Below, piece after piece: positions 11,548 to 22,289 of a DNA stretch of 64,000 bases (position 1 is its first letter; every line of letters begins with the position of its first letter). The stretch covers positions 434,001 through 498,000 of the forward strand of contig SJRY01000050.1 in assembly GCA_011319805.1 (NCBI GenBank). The letters are read 5' to 3'. A model generated the notes under the pieces. That model was given only the letters and a program-made list of their open reading frames with translations, ran no database searches and was not told the DNA's origin. The stretch is from Macrocybe gigantea. Its lineage: Eukaryota > Basidiomycota > Agaricomycetes > Agaricales > Callistosporiaceae. Made by a program: the position numbers and the translations under genes.

Positions 11548-12054
11548 CTATTGTTGTTTTGTAGTGCTAGGACTCGAGGATGTGTCCGATCCGTACAGCA
11601 ACTTTCTGCCCCATTCTACAGCCCGTTCGTCCCATGTTCGTACATTGTGAAACAACGCTCCAAGTTGTTCATTCCACTTGGCGTGGAGAAGCGTGGTGAA
11701 GGGGCGCTGCGTTATCCTCTCCGCGGCAGCTGGCGGCGCTTGGACGAGTATGGGCGTTTCGATGAGGCGCACGCTTAGACTGTTAAGACTGGACAATGGA
11801 GGAGTTAATGGGCCTCTGCACGGGCGCTACCATAGCGATGATAAAACGCACTCTCCAGTGAGCTGCTCCGTTCTACACTGCGCGTCAGCAGAAGTCTTGT
11901 GGACAGAAAGAAGGCTCGCTCGACCTTGTGTGGATCAAGTTGGAAAACCCGTAGTAGAACTAAGTTGAAGTGAGTCTTGGACGTATGCAGAGTGCAGGCA
12001 ACGTACACCGCCAGCGATGAGGGCACCAGAAACTGGGCCGATTAAGAAAGACAT
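11548..12054 (-). CDS. MIC12: MICOS subunit MIC12-like (AIM5 family)
   Basis: Small inner-mitochondrial-membrane protein that links MIC10 to MIC60 at crista junctions in yeast. Four exons assemble in phase: 12054-12007, 11959-11925, 11872-11852 (21 nt) and 11788-11548, giving 114 residues. The N-terminus MSFLIGPVSGALIAGG followed by FYYGFSNLI forms one transmembrane segment with the position and glycine content expected for this family. After it come a short helical stretch (LNSLSVRLIETP) and a Trp-containing C-terminal helix (VRTWDERAVEWGRKLLYG). The family is fast-evolving and my assignment rests on remembered family pattern, so it is less secure than MIC10. Confidence 0.72.
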
Positions 12055-12382
12055 TGCTTTCGTCGTCTGGCTTGCGATGAAGTTCTCGTCGGATGAAATA
12101 GGTAAGTAAATGACACAAACAAATAGCTGCGAGTTTCAAGAGCAGCGAAATCCTCAGTCCTCTGGCCCACTAAAACTTTCTTTTTAAAGTGAACACTGTA
12201 TGGCATGACCAAGGCCCGCGTGGTGAAGAGAACAGTATTCGGACAGTCAAAGTATCTTCGCATGGGACGCACATGTCAACGCTGTGAAACGTCCACATGA
12301 ACAGCAGTCGGCTCGAGCTGGTATTATCTTGAGCATTCATATATAAATCGGGGTATGCCACCAAACTTCATTTTAACCCGTC
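12055..12382. promoter_or_regulatory. Divergent upstream region MIC12 / GH5, with TATA box for GH5
   Basis: This 328-bp intergene lies between divergent starts. A clear TATAAA at 12342-12347 sits 36 bp before the GH5 ATG at 12383, well placed for a regulated secreted-enzyme promoter. No equivalent box is evident towards MIC12. Confidence 0.55.
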
Positions 12383-14107
12383 ATGCTTGGCCGCAATCCA
12401 TTGCTTTGGATTTTCGTTTTTCTCTTTTACTCGTTCCTGGTTGCGGCAAATGACTTCGCAGGAGCAAACTCATTCTTCCTGTATGCTCTTTCGGTACGCT
12501 CCTCGACTATTCACTGAGTGCTCAGCGCCCTTGGAAGTATCTGACTCTATTTCTAGCAAGTGGACCGTATCGCTGTTCTGGATGCGATGAAAAACGCAGA
12601 CATGAAACGTGATTGAATGAATTTTCTTTACTGCTTATTCTTACCGTGTACAGTATTGCGGATTTTCATCACAAGAGTTGGGCCAGGCAGCAAAGGCTCG
12701 AGTGCCACAGCCGTCAATGATTTGGAGACCGTGGCGGGTATGATTCCAGATCTCTCGATCTTCTCCATGCATAGTTGTTATTGTTTCTCAGTTGGCTCCT
12801 ACGATGATGCGATCCTTGGCCAAATCGACACTTTGGCGGCGGAAGCTCACGCGAGAGGCAAGTGCTGTATGTTCAACTACATCAACATGAATGCCACTCA
12901 TTATCGAACATCAGACATCAAGTTGATCATTGCCATGCATGACCGGTGAGACAGAGAATGCTTTTTCTGCGTTCTTCCATTAAATAAGTCCAACACAAGT
13001 TATGCGTTGGGATGCTGGGACACGGATGCTTATGTTGCTAAATATAACCTTCCAGTCACAAACTGCGTCAATGGTGTACCAGATTCTTCCATATTTTACA
13101 CGAACGCGAACGCAATTGCGGATGTGAGAGAGCTCTTTGAAAATTGACCCAACACGAATCCTAAATGAGGTCTTCAGTTCGACAATCGCTTGAGACATAT
13201 CCTTAACTTTCGATCCTCAAATTTTGGTGTGCCATGGCATGAGCTCTCTGGTAGGCTCGTTGTCGCACAGTCCATTCTCCACTGCTATTGAAACTCTGCA
13301 GATGCCATATTCTCCTTTGAAATTCAGAATGAGGCCATGGGTCATATGAATCAAGTGGCGCCGAATTGGTGGTAAGCGTTTTCTAAGCACTCAAACCTGG
13401 GTGATGGGACAAGGCTTCCCATTGCAGGTGCGACAGAGCTAACACTATACGCTCCGTCCTCGGTAATACTGGAATATTGGTTTCTACTGGCGGCGGAACG
13501 GATCTCCCGACATCTACGCAGTCCCAGTTCTTCAGGTAGGAGTTGCATCTACAATACCTGCTGACCGTTTGACGTCTTTGTGGTCAGTTGTGCGAACTTG
13601 CAAGTTATAGCGTTGCATGATTATGACCTGGATCCATCTTATGTCGCCTCTCACGTTGATGCTGTGAAACCCTTAGCGTTAAGCTCTGGCAAGCGGATGA
13701 TATACGAAGAATTCGGTGCCACTGGCAGTAGTAAACAGAGTCAGATTCAGGCCGTTACCGATACATTAATAGCGGTACGGTCGTTTTTAAAACACATCAC
13801 AGTAGGTTAAACCCGCTTCTTTTTATTTCAGACCGGCGTACCTTGGATGTACTGGGAAGTGGGTGCATCCTTTTTGTCTCGTCCGTAGAGTCGGATTGCT
13901 AACTCTACTCCAGGTTGTAAAGCCCGGCAAAGCATCGAGCGATTATGAGGTGCGGATAGAATGCTCTGGTGGCTGGTGATATTAACAGACGTTGTGCTGT
14001 AGGTTTGGACTGACGAGCCCACCTGGTCAACTCTTCTGATCCAGTCTCAAGCTACACGCAGACATGTAGGAGAGTTCGGCTGGCCCGAGATTGACGCAGG
14101 AATATAG
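12383..14107 (+). CDS. Secreted GH5 endo-beta-1,4-mannanase-like glycoside hydrolase
   Basis: Predicted secreted hydrolase of beta-mannan or a related plant or fungal cell-wall glucan. Thirteen exons assemble in phase: 12383-12493, 12557-12608, 12654-12737, 12792-12857, 12915-12945, 13000-13123, 13178-13250, 13302-13371, 13428-13535, 13588-13774, 13832-13858, 13914-13949 and 14003-14107, giving 357 residues. A hydrophobic signal peptide (MLGRNPLLWIFVFLFYSF) precedes NDFAGANSFFLYAL, the usual start of the GH5 mannanase barrel. The acid/base Glu lies in FEIQNEAMGH and the nucleophile Glu in MIYEEFGATG, both at barrel strand ends. The intron at 12858-12914 must use a GC donor. Substrate is not certain from sequence. 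Confidence 0.85.
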
Positions 14108-14220
14108 TGCGAATGCAGGAATCCGACACCCGACGCCCACCAACTTCATTAAATGTTGAAATAAATTAATTTATTGAAATGATGAAGCGGTGACTCGGTT
14201 TCATAGTGAATACTATTCCT

Positions 14221-15607
14221 TTAGAAGCCAAAATCACCCCCAGAGTCACCTCCACGAAATCACCTCCACTGAAATCACTTCCACTGAAATCACCTCCGCT
14301 GAAGTCGCCTCCGCCGAAGTCAGTACCGCTGACGTCCCCACCGGCATCTGTGTTTCCAGCAGCACCGCCAAAGTCACCGCCGGCGTCATTCGCTCCATCA
14401 TTACTAGCCGCTGCATTGTCGTTGACACCAAAGTCTGTTCCATCCACGAAAGGATCGTTGAGGTTCGGGTCAGTGTTAGAGTCGGCGCTGGGATCGACAT
14501 TGGAGTCTGTGTTTGTGTCGGCATTGAGGTCAGCATTTGGGTCAGCGTTTGGGCCAGCGTTTGGGTCAGCATTTGGATCGGCGTTGGAGTCAGCGTTGGG
14601 ATCGGCATTGGGATCGGTGTTCTGATCAGCGTTAGGATCAGCGTTGGCGTCTGAATTTCAGGTGTTAAATGTGCCAGATCGTCAAGGTACACGGAGGTAT
14701 CAATATACCTGTGTTGTCGGTCTGCGTGGGATCAGCAGCTGGGAAAAATCAGGATCCCTTCAAAACTAGTTCGAGGTGTGAGGATATCACCTGTGGTTGT
14801 CGCAGTTGCAGCATTGTCTTGTCCAGCAGTTCCTTTATTGGCGTTCTGATCTAACGATAAATGTCAGGCATCGGCCCGAGAGAAAGGGGCATTGCTGCGC
14901 TGAAAGCTCACTCGCCGCGGCCACCTTTTGAGCACCTTGCTGTGCGGCTTTTTGAGCTGCTTGCTGAGTAGCCTTCTGTTGGGCTGCTTTCTGAGCTGCT
15001 GCTTTTTGCGCCGCCGCTGCTGTGCAGCCTTCTGTTGGGCTGCTTTCTGCGCGGCAGCCTGCTGACTGTGGACATTGGAATAGGTGAGATGTATAGACAA
15101 ATCTGATCTGGGGCTCGGGAGCAAACCAACCAGCGTTGTTGTTCTTCGCGGCGTTAGCGTTTGCATTAGCATTGGCGTTAGCGGCGTTGTTTGCCTGATT
15201 GCAGGCTCCAACGATAGCTTGGCCAATCGTGGCAGCTTTGGATAGAAATCCCTTCGCCGTGTCGAGGTCTTTGGAGATAGTGGGATCGGTTCTATGTCAT
15301 GTAAAACATATGGCTATTGAGAATGCAGCTGTGCATGCAAAGATGTACATACACTTTGATTTTTGGATGATGTTTAGGCATTCGTTAGACCGTCACAACG
15401 GTCTTCGCGGAGGAAGAACACTCGATTTTCTGCAACACATCCAGCAACCCGCGCTTCTCCAGTGGTCTTGATAGCTGCACAGGAGCTTACTTCACACTCA
15501 GCCAAAGTGTGTGCAGATCCTCGGATATGTGATGACGTACCGGCACTGACTTGAAGCAGCGAAACAACGGCGGTGGTCGCTAGGACGGAAATGGGTAGTC
15601 GGGTCAT
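14221..15607 (-). CDS. Secreted low-complexity Asn/Asp/Gly repeat protein
   Basis: I do not recognise a family. The gene starts at ATG 15607 with a signal peptide (MTRLPISVLATTAVVSLLQV). A short domain follows that contains TDPTISKDLDTAKGFLSKA and one Cys, then Ala/Asn runs, an Ala-Gln-Lys region (AAQQKAAQQ), a Thr-rich linker, about a dozen NADP-type tetrapeptides and a final Gly-Gly-Asp-Phe-Ser repeat ending GGDFGF at 14221. Introns near 14660-14700, 14732-14790 and further upstream fit consensus. Two single-base frame breaks lie near 15015 and 14256. The second is plain because a repeat unit TTCAGTGG reads TTCGTGG there. The exon joining just after the signal peptide is uncertain. The composition suggests an acidic extracellular or wall-associated protein. 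Confidence 0.55.
14461..14655 (-). repeat. Degenerate 12-bp coding repeat (Asn-Ala-Asp-Pro)
   Basis: Imperfect tandem units of 12 bp encode Asn-Ala-Asp-Pro/Ser/Leu/Thr variants inside the secreted repeat protein. Third-position changes between units show that it is an aged coding repeat rather than a fresh microsatellite. Confidence 0.8.
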
Positions 15608-16483
15608 GATGCAAGAAAGCAGTTAAATATGATTTAATGGAAAGAAAAAAAAAACGAAGGTGTAGATGTTTCTGCCACAAAACGGAAAAATAGGAAAGAG
15701 GGAGAACCAGCCAGGTGTGACACCAGGTCCACGAACAAAGAAGGGCAGATGCCTTCTTGCCTTGGGGCCATTGAGGCTTTTAAGTAGTGGAAAGCCCCGC
15801 AATTCGCCGCTGTCATTGGGAATGGCTCGAACATTTCAGACATTGAGAACAACAGAGGATTGCCATATATATTGGTCCTGCATGTGTCTCGCTTGTGAAC
15901 ATCCTAGCGATAGCGACATATCATTCAATTCTGATGGCATGTCCTACGGTCATTTTGACGGTTCCGCATGCACGCTAGGCAAAGGATGAACCATATGATA
16001 GTGCTGGAAAACAGAAAAATTTCGAAGAAAGCGAGGATAGTTCGCGGAGGGAGTCCATGGGTGTAAGGAACGGAGAAACGGAATTGTCATTCAAGACAGA
16101 TACCTGTGCGAGCGAGTCAGATCAAAGCACCCAAGAAGCAATAGCTAAAAATAGAGCCAATTCTTAATTTAAACTCGTAAAACCTGGGTGGGACATCACA
16201 AAGTTGACACATGCCAAGACGATGGACTTGGAATGTTGCGGGAGTTCGAAATGGTCAGTTGCACGCTCTCATGAAGAGAGTCTAGTGGTGACCTGACTCA
16301 GAATATGTCGGCGAGATAAAAATTGATCGCAGCGGTAGTGAGGTGATTTTAAATGATGGATGCTAGAATAAGTACCAGAATTAATACAGGTCGCCTAGAC
16401 ATTGCGTAAACTGCCATTATCCTGTGCCTTTTGGTTTGCCAATCTCAACTACGGCGATGAAGCAGTGCGAGGTCACTCACTCG
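15608..16483. other. Intergenic region, no gene seen
   Basis: It lies upstream of the secreted repeat protein and downstream of the YIP gene. I find no open frame with family likeness or a plausible exon chain. Small plus-strand frames near 15666-15989 are interrupted and unlike any protein I know. Confidence 0.5.
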
Positions 16484-17714
16484 TCAGAAACCAAATGCTC
16501 TATTCACTAGGCTAGCTGTCGCGTTTGCGGCCGGCGAGTCGCTACCTGGTAACGGAAGATCCATCCCAATCTTTTCGACGACGTAGTAGTTGAAGAAAAG
16601 GATTTTGAAACTAAGAGCTAAGCCCGCGTGCAAGACGGCGATTGCTATGATGAAGAGCGTGTTGCTTTTGCTTCGGCCTGCAATGCAAACAGGAACGTGA
16701 ATTACGAACATTTACGAAAAAGCGCCAATCATGCGTACCGAAGCGAGTATAGGGTAGACATTAACAATGAGGAAGTAACCCGAAAGGGCGAACGCAGCGA
16801 AAACAAGAGCCCAGCGAACAATGGGGACGGGGATAACGCATAAAATCTAATTCGAAGCCATCAGTCGTAGTTTTCATAGTCATGATGAATCGAAGGCACG
16901 TACGGAAACGGGTATCCACACGAACTGCCCATAGCCCCAAAGACCAACAGCCTCGACTACGCTCCAGTCCCCGACACCGAGATAGCGAAGCGCGATCCAT
17001 AGCAGCACGGGAAGTCCGATTCCATATGCATACACTAGCGAAACTGCAATGGACAACAGCTGAAAGTCGTAATCATATGCTTGCCCAGGTTCGGATAGGT
17101 ATGCAGAGATAGACGCTGCCAGACTGGACGACAGAAAGAGTGTGAATATGAGGGTAGTGAGGGTCCAGAATGGACCATAGAGGTCAGGAGGGTTTAGATG
17201 CGTCGAAATGTAATGTCTTGATGTTGGCAGCAGTGTTGAGTAGCATCGTTTGAGAACCTGAATATTGATGCTCAATTAGTTTGGTAGAGCATCGACAATC
17301 AACACCAGTCTTACTGTTTGAGTGTCGACGTCGAAATATGGCTGGTAGTAGTCTACTGTCCAAAAACCGCCTTTCCGTTGGTTTTCGTCGTGTAGATAGC
17401 CTAGCGCCCTTTGCAATCAATTCTAGTGTACGAAAACATTGGGGAATACACATACCTCTGTCTGCATTTCCTACGCCTGGTGATCTCGCCTGACTGGGAT
17501 TTCCTGACCCAGCATCCGTATTTGCGCCGAGAAATGCTGCACAGATGGAGTTTGAGCAAGGTGTTAGATGCCAATATTTTCTGAGACGCACATTTGAATT
17601 GGAGACCCTCGGGACCTTCTTCAAGTCGCTTTAGCAACAATGAATCACAACGTTCATTGACGAGCAGAGATAAAGGTAACCCACGTCGTCGGCTTCGACC
17701 TGGACATACGCCAT
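16484..17714 (-). CDS. Yip1-domain Golgi membrane protein (YIPF1/2, Yip5-like)
   Basis: Multispanning Golgi protein of the Yip1 family, which acts with Rab GTPases in vesicle traffic. Exons in phase: 17714-17685, 17628-17592, 17536-17456, 17400-17315, 17257-16904, 16846-16739 and 16677-16484, about 296 residues. A cytosolic N-terminus leads to the family signature FWTVDYYQPYFDVDT, then PDLYGPFWTLTTLIFTLFLS. About five hydrophobic segments follow. The last exon begins AEAKATR and then continues one frame over as LFIIAIAVLHAG, so one base seems to be missing near 16656. YIPF1/2 is favoured over YIPF3-7 because of the YQPYFDVDT-PDLYGPFW pair. Confidence 0.85.
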
Positions 17715-18042
17715 GCTGTGGACGTGTTAACGGAGTTTGTTTGATGGTATTTGGGACGAGTTGAAAGGATCGCGTTATAGGGACCCCAATCACCAGACCC
17801 CATCCAGTGTACGGATGGTCAGTTTCACAGTGCACCTCCGTCGTCGTTGACGTGACGACGCTCCCTTTGACCTTATCACGTCCATCGTCGATCCGGAGTT
17901 ACCTGACCTATATTCTTCTCGCATACCATTCAGTAACATCCCCTTTATTGCGGTGAATGATACACGTCAAAGGGAATATACGCGACACATAATTTAAACG
18001 GTTCGGGACGTGTCTTTTCAGTGCTTCACGCAAGACATTGGA
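17715..18042. promoter_or_regulatory. Divergent upstream region, YIP gene / amino-acid permease
   Basis: This 328-bp region lies between divergent start codons and contains both promoters. No single motif stands out enough to name. Confidence 0.4.
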
Positions 18043-20800
18043 ATGACTTCCGATCTACAAACTCTCCCTGAAAAATCAAGTCAGACTCCTCTGTCGGAGT
18101 CTGCCCAAGAGCCCGAATGGATTGCCATACGGCCTCCTCGGAATCTTTGCGTTAGAAGTTAGTTTCTCTTCTGGTCCCTCGTTATTTCTCTCATCAAGGG
18201 CCAAGGTCAAAGTAATCTTGACGCGGACTCTGATGGAAGGATGCCACCCTCATTCCGTGATTCACAATTTGACATTATCCTCCGGCGTCAGCGTCAACGA
18301 CCGAAGGAAGGAGGCGGACGGAAGTTTACGGCCTTGCCATCCCGCTTTCTTAATCTTTCCAACGATTTTGAGTTCGCCGGATGGGGGTCCGTCAGCAAAT
18401 TGGAACTCAGCAATGATGACATCACGGTAGGCAATGAGCATCTCACGGAATTGCAGAATCGGAGCGTCCTTGGCCAGTTTACAGCCAGTGCATTGGCTGG
18501 GAATGCTGTTTTGGGAAGTGTTTTCTATGCTCTACCGGCGGTGGTTACAGTTTCCAGCGTATAGTCAGCTCCTAGTTATTTTTTTATAACATTCTGTTAT
18601 GCTCACAGTCCCTATTCTCTCTAGCTCCCCCATATCCCTTTTCGTCGCTACTCTAGTCCTCTTCCTCTGGAGGCCCATAATGGAGGAATTAGGGTCTGCT
18701 CTGCCCATTAGCGGAGCCCCGTATACATATATGTAAGTCAAACGTTTTTTCCTCAATTGATAAATGTCGATCGTCTGCCTATATAGTCTTAACGTGTCGA
18801 CGAAGTCGTTCGCACTCGTTGGCGCGTCATTGCTTCTACTAGATTTCGCATCCACCTCAGTCGTCTCCGCCACCACCGCAGCATCCTACTTAGCTGGCGA
18901 GGTGACACTTCCTTTTCCAACTTTTGTTGGAACCATTTTGGTGTTTGCAATATTTGTGCTTATCAGTCTTTCTGGAGTCAAGGAAAGCGCGCGCATAGCA
19001 TTAGCGGTGCTCACCGTCCATGTGAGTCGATTATGCTCGTCGCCCCCCTAGTATCCATGATCGCCTCTGCAGATTGGCACCATGATTCTTTTAATCGTGT
19101 TCGCATGCGTTCATTGGGGAAAAATCCACACAACGCAACTTAAAGAAAATTGGCATGCTGGTCAAGTTGCACCTGCTGGCTCCATCGCTCATCATATTTT
19201 CAATGGGTTTTGCATCGGAATGCTTGGGCTCACTGGTTTTGAATGTAAAAATTTGTCTGGACCAAAGGCAAATGATTGCTGACACTTTGTTAGGTATTCC
19301 GTCGTACGTCGGGCGCATCAAAAAAGGGGAGCTCCCGCAGGTCCTCAGAAATTTGCATCTTCCCGCTATCGTCTTGAATAGCTTCCTTATGCTTCTCGTT
19401 ATCGCAATCGTTCCATTAAAAAGCATCCTTAACGGAGTCAATATTCTGAGTATTTTAGCCCAGCTGGTGTGTTATCCTCAGCCTATTTATCAACCCTACT
19501 GAGAGTGATTCACAGTGTGCTGGACGATGGCTTCGTACATGGGTCGTCGTCGATGCAATTATTGTATTGTGCGGCGGTGTCTTGACTGGTAAATGCGCAT
19601 TGTCTGTCCATCAACTTATTTCTGACGATTGTCTAGGTATCTTGAGCGCATGCGAGCTTTTAGAACAATTAGCGCGTCACCGAATCCTTCCCAAAATCTT
19701 CCTCAGGGTCCTCCCTGTCACAAAATCTCCTTTTATTTCCGTCTTTTGCTTCATCATATTCAGCGGCGTACTCTATGCAAGTGCAGGCGCCAATTTAGCG
19801 ATCGTATCTGAGATGTGAGTGCTTGTCAGTCCATCATTTCCTGTCTGATCAGATATTCTCCATGACTAAGGTTCTCGCTGGTCTGGCTGACGGTCATGTC
19901 GCTATTTCCAATGTCTTTACTGCTGTTGAGATTCAACAGACGACGCCTTCGAAGGGACAAAAGGACGCCTCTGTGCGTCATTGTCGCAGCGCTTGTGATC
20001 TCTGCCGTAGTTTTCGCAGGCAACGTTGCTGTCGATCCTGCGACAGCTGGGTAAGTGAAGTATTGAATCCTCACTCATAAACTGCTCACTTTCATGCAGT
20101 TACTTTGCAGCATATTTTATTGGCGTGCTGTTCGTCTTTACGGCGACCCAAAATAAAATCCACCTACTCAGATGGATATATTGGGTCTACGACCAATACC
20201 CAGTTTTACATAACTGGAAACTCACCAGGATGTGGGGACAAAAATTGATAGACGTGATGACGCATCTAAAACGGCAACCTGTCTGCATTTTAGTCAAAAC
20301 GGATGAGGTACAACACATCCTTTTTGCACACTCATGAGGCGGAATTGATAAATGCTTGGCCATTTATCCCTAGATCAACTATCTTTTTCAGATGATTTCT
20401 TATGTTAGGAAGAACGAGGAGACCTCTTGCTTAAAAATTGTGCATTTTTATGAAGAAGAGAAAGGAGTGCCTTCCGAACTAGAGGCAAACGCAAAGAGTA
20501 GGACCTTCATGATTATCCTTTCATACTAACATGCCTAACGCCATTCAGTATTAGACGAGGCATTTCCAGAAATCACCATCGACCTTGTACGTCAGCTCTT
20601 AGATGATGGGCTGTCAATATATGACTTACCATCCTTCTTACCTCGCCCAGAATATTGTTCGAGGCGTGTTTGAGCCGGTGAATGTGATTGCATTAGCACA
20701 CCGACTGCAAATCCCTACATCCTTAATGTTTATGGGTTGTCCAGGGCCTCACTTCCCTCACTCTATCGCCGAATTTGGGACCCGTATCATATCATTATAG
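18043..20800 (+). CDS. APC-superfamily amino-acid permease
   Basis: Membrane transporter that imports amino acids by cation symport at the plasma membrane or vacuole. At least ten exons cover 18043-20800. The recognisable core includes VLGQFTASALAGNAVLGSV, PISGAPYTYI joined across an intron to LNVSTKSFALVGASLLLLDF, then LSGVKESARIALAVL and VLCGGVLTGILSACELLEQL. Many hydrophobic helices follow, up to VAVDPATAGYFAAYFIG. A cytosolic C-terminal domain (KRQPVCILVKTDE to IAEFGTRIISL) resembles the soluble tails of APC carriers. The Ser/Glu-rich N-terminus and the first intron (donor near 18158) are uncertain because the phases did not resolve. Substrate specificity cannot be read from sequence. Confidence 0.82.
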
Positions 20801-20963
20801 CATATCTCTCCAAACAAGCAAATTCCTTACATGTACGAGAATCGAAAGATTCCAGACGCAAATAATTGAAATACGAAAATGAGATGCTGTTCGTGAAGGC
20901 GTCCTGATCATGAGAAGCTTTTTTCCGTTAAGTAAATACGTCACATAAACGAATTGGTCTTCG

Positions 20964-22024
20964 TTAAACTGCAGCAGCAGTAGTCGCATTAGCGTTGTCG
21001 GTCTCTTGGTTATTCTTAGCGAGCTCAGCGAGGTATTTTTTCTCGTTGGTGTTGAATTCGACTTTGAGGACCGTTCGGTTGAACGTCGTCATAGTCAGTC
21101 CCCACGGTTTCCGTATTCTGGACTCCCAACCGTCGGGAATTTTCTCTTCAATCAAAATCGACTCTAGGTCCTTGACGCGGCCACCGAAGATAGTCAAGAG
21201 GGTAGAGGAGCTATTAGTTCACCACGACAAAGGGTCAGAAACCGGGTTTGAGCTTTTCCTGCGAGTACTGACTTTGAACTTCCGAACATTTTGTGGAACG
21301 TGCTGAGAGAAAACTCGGGATTGGCCTTTCTGGCGTCAGCTCGCCGTTTGGAGGAATATTTTGCCAGGTCGGGGATCGTAAGCAGCGGATTGCCTTCTTT
21401 GTCTTGGCCGGTCGCGGAAGCTAGGAGCTCCTTGACAAACGGAAGATGAGGCGGGCCTTGATCGGGCTGGAAATGAACATCCTCCCCTGTCGGAAGGTAA
21501 ATAACATCCCTTCCTCCGCGGAGGCAGAACGCACTGGTCAAGGAAGCATCATGTTCGATTCCATTGTGCAGACTGAGCTCCGCAAGGTCGAACCTGTCCT
21601 TGCTATAGCTCTTGTTCAACATCCGCGCGCTGAAGTTGGGTACGAAGAAGCAGAATGTCGGAGCAAAGTTGAATCCCGCTCGGATGGCGTGGTTGAGTTC
21701 TTTGAACGATATGTTTTTGCCATCGTGAGGCAGTACGCCTAGCAGTTGAATAGGTTGATCGATACATTGCATGTTGGCTGAGTAAGGAATTCCTGGCTCA
21801 CCATGATTCGCCATGGCATTCAGCACAGGGCACGCGCACCTGCTGTCTCCCTCCTTCGGTGGGACGTATTCCGGCCACTTGCCCCCTTCTCCAGGATGAC
21901 CTTTCGGCGTGACATGGCCAACCTTTCTGCTGAACGAGACCAGGTTCAGCAGCGTCAGACCGATATCCCATAGGAACACGCCCAAGTCTTGGATGGCTCT
22001 GAAGAGAGGCGTAATGAGGAACAT
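20964..22024 (-). CDS. Heme-thiolate peroxidase (chloroperoxidase/peroxygenase family)
   Basis: Heme-thiolate enzyme that uses peroxide for oxygenation or halogenation. Two exons, 22024-21273 and 21210-20964, give 332 residues. The start is the first in-frame ATG; upstream codons lack one. The proximal Cys is in ACPVLNAMANHG and the distal acid-base motif is EHD (GIEHDASLT). The C-terminal domain reads TIFGGRVKDLESI then PDGWESRIRKPWGLTM. A hydrophobic N-terminal stretch (MFLITPLFRAIQDLGVFLWD) may be a membrane anchor rather than a cleaved signal, because a charged SFSRKVGH follows. The last 20 residues are Asn/Thr/Ala-rich. A TATA-like TATATAAAG lies on the minus strand near 22081-22090. Confidence 0.85.
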
Positions 22025-22289
22025 GGGAGAAGAAGAATGGCGTTCAGAGGGCCTCGAGGCATTGCGAGCCGCTTTTGTCTCTTTATATATATTGACTGTC
22101 AAGAAGTTGAAAAGAAGCGAGTAATAACAGGAAAGGCCGAATTACGCCACCAGCTTTTGGAAGGCCGGTGATCCGACTAGGTCAATTGATTCATTCCCGC
22201 GGCAGCATTTTACCTTTCAGAACATCCAGCTATGAGTAGATTTCTCCTATCTGAGCAGTCTAAGTACTGTACAGCGTACGATCAACGTT

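Noticed and set aside
14190..14654. Plus-strand Val/Ser/Gly repeat frames
   Set aside because: They mirror the minus-strand Asn-Ala-Asp-Pro and Gly-Asp repeats, whose strand is fixed by the signal peptide and splice sites.
14461..14655. Tandem repeat considered as CRISPR or centromeric satellite
   Set aside because: Units are 12 bp with no spacers, lie inside a spliced coding frame, and the genome is eukaryotic.
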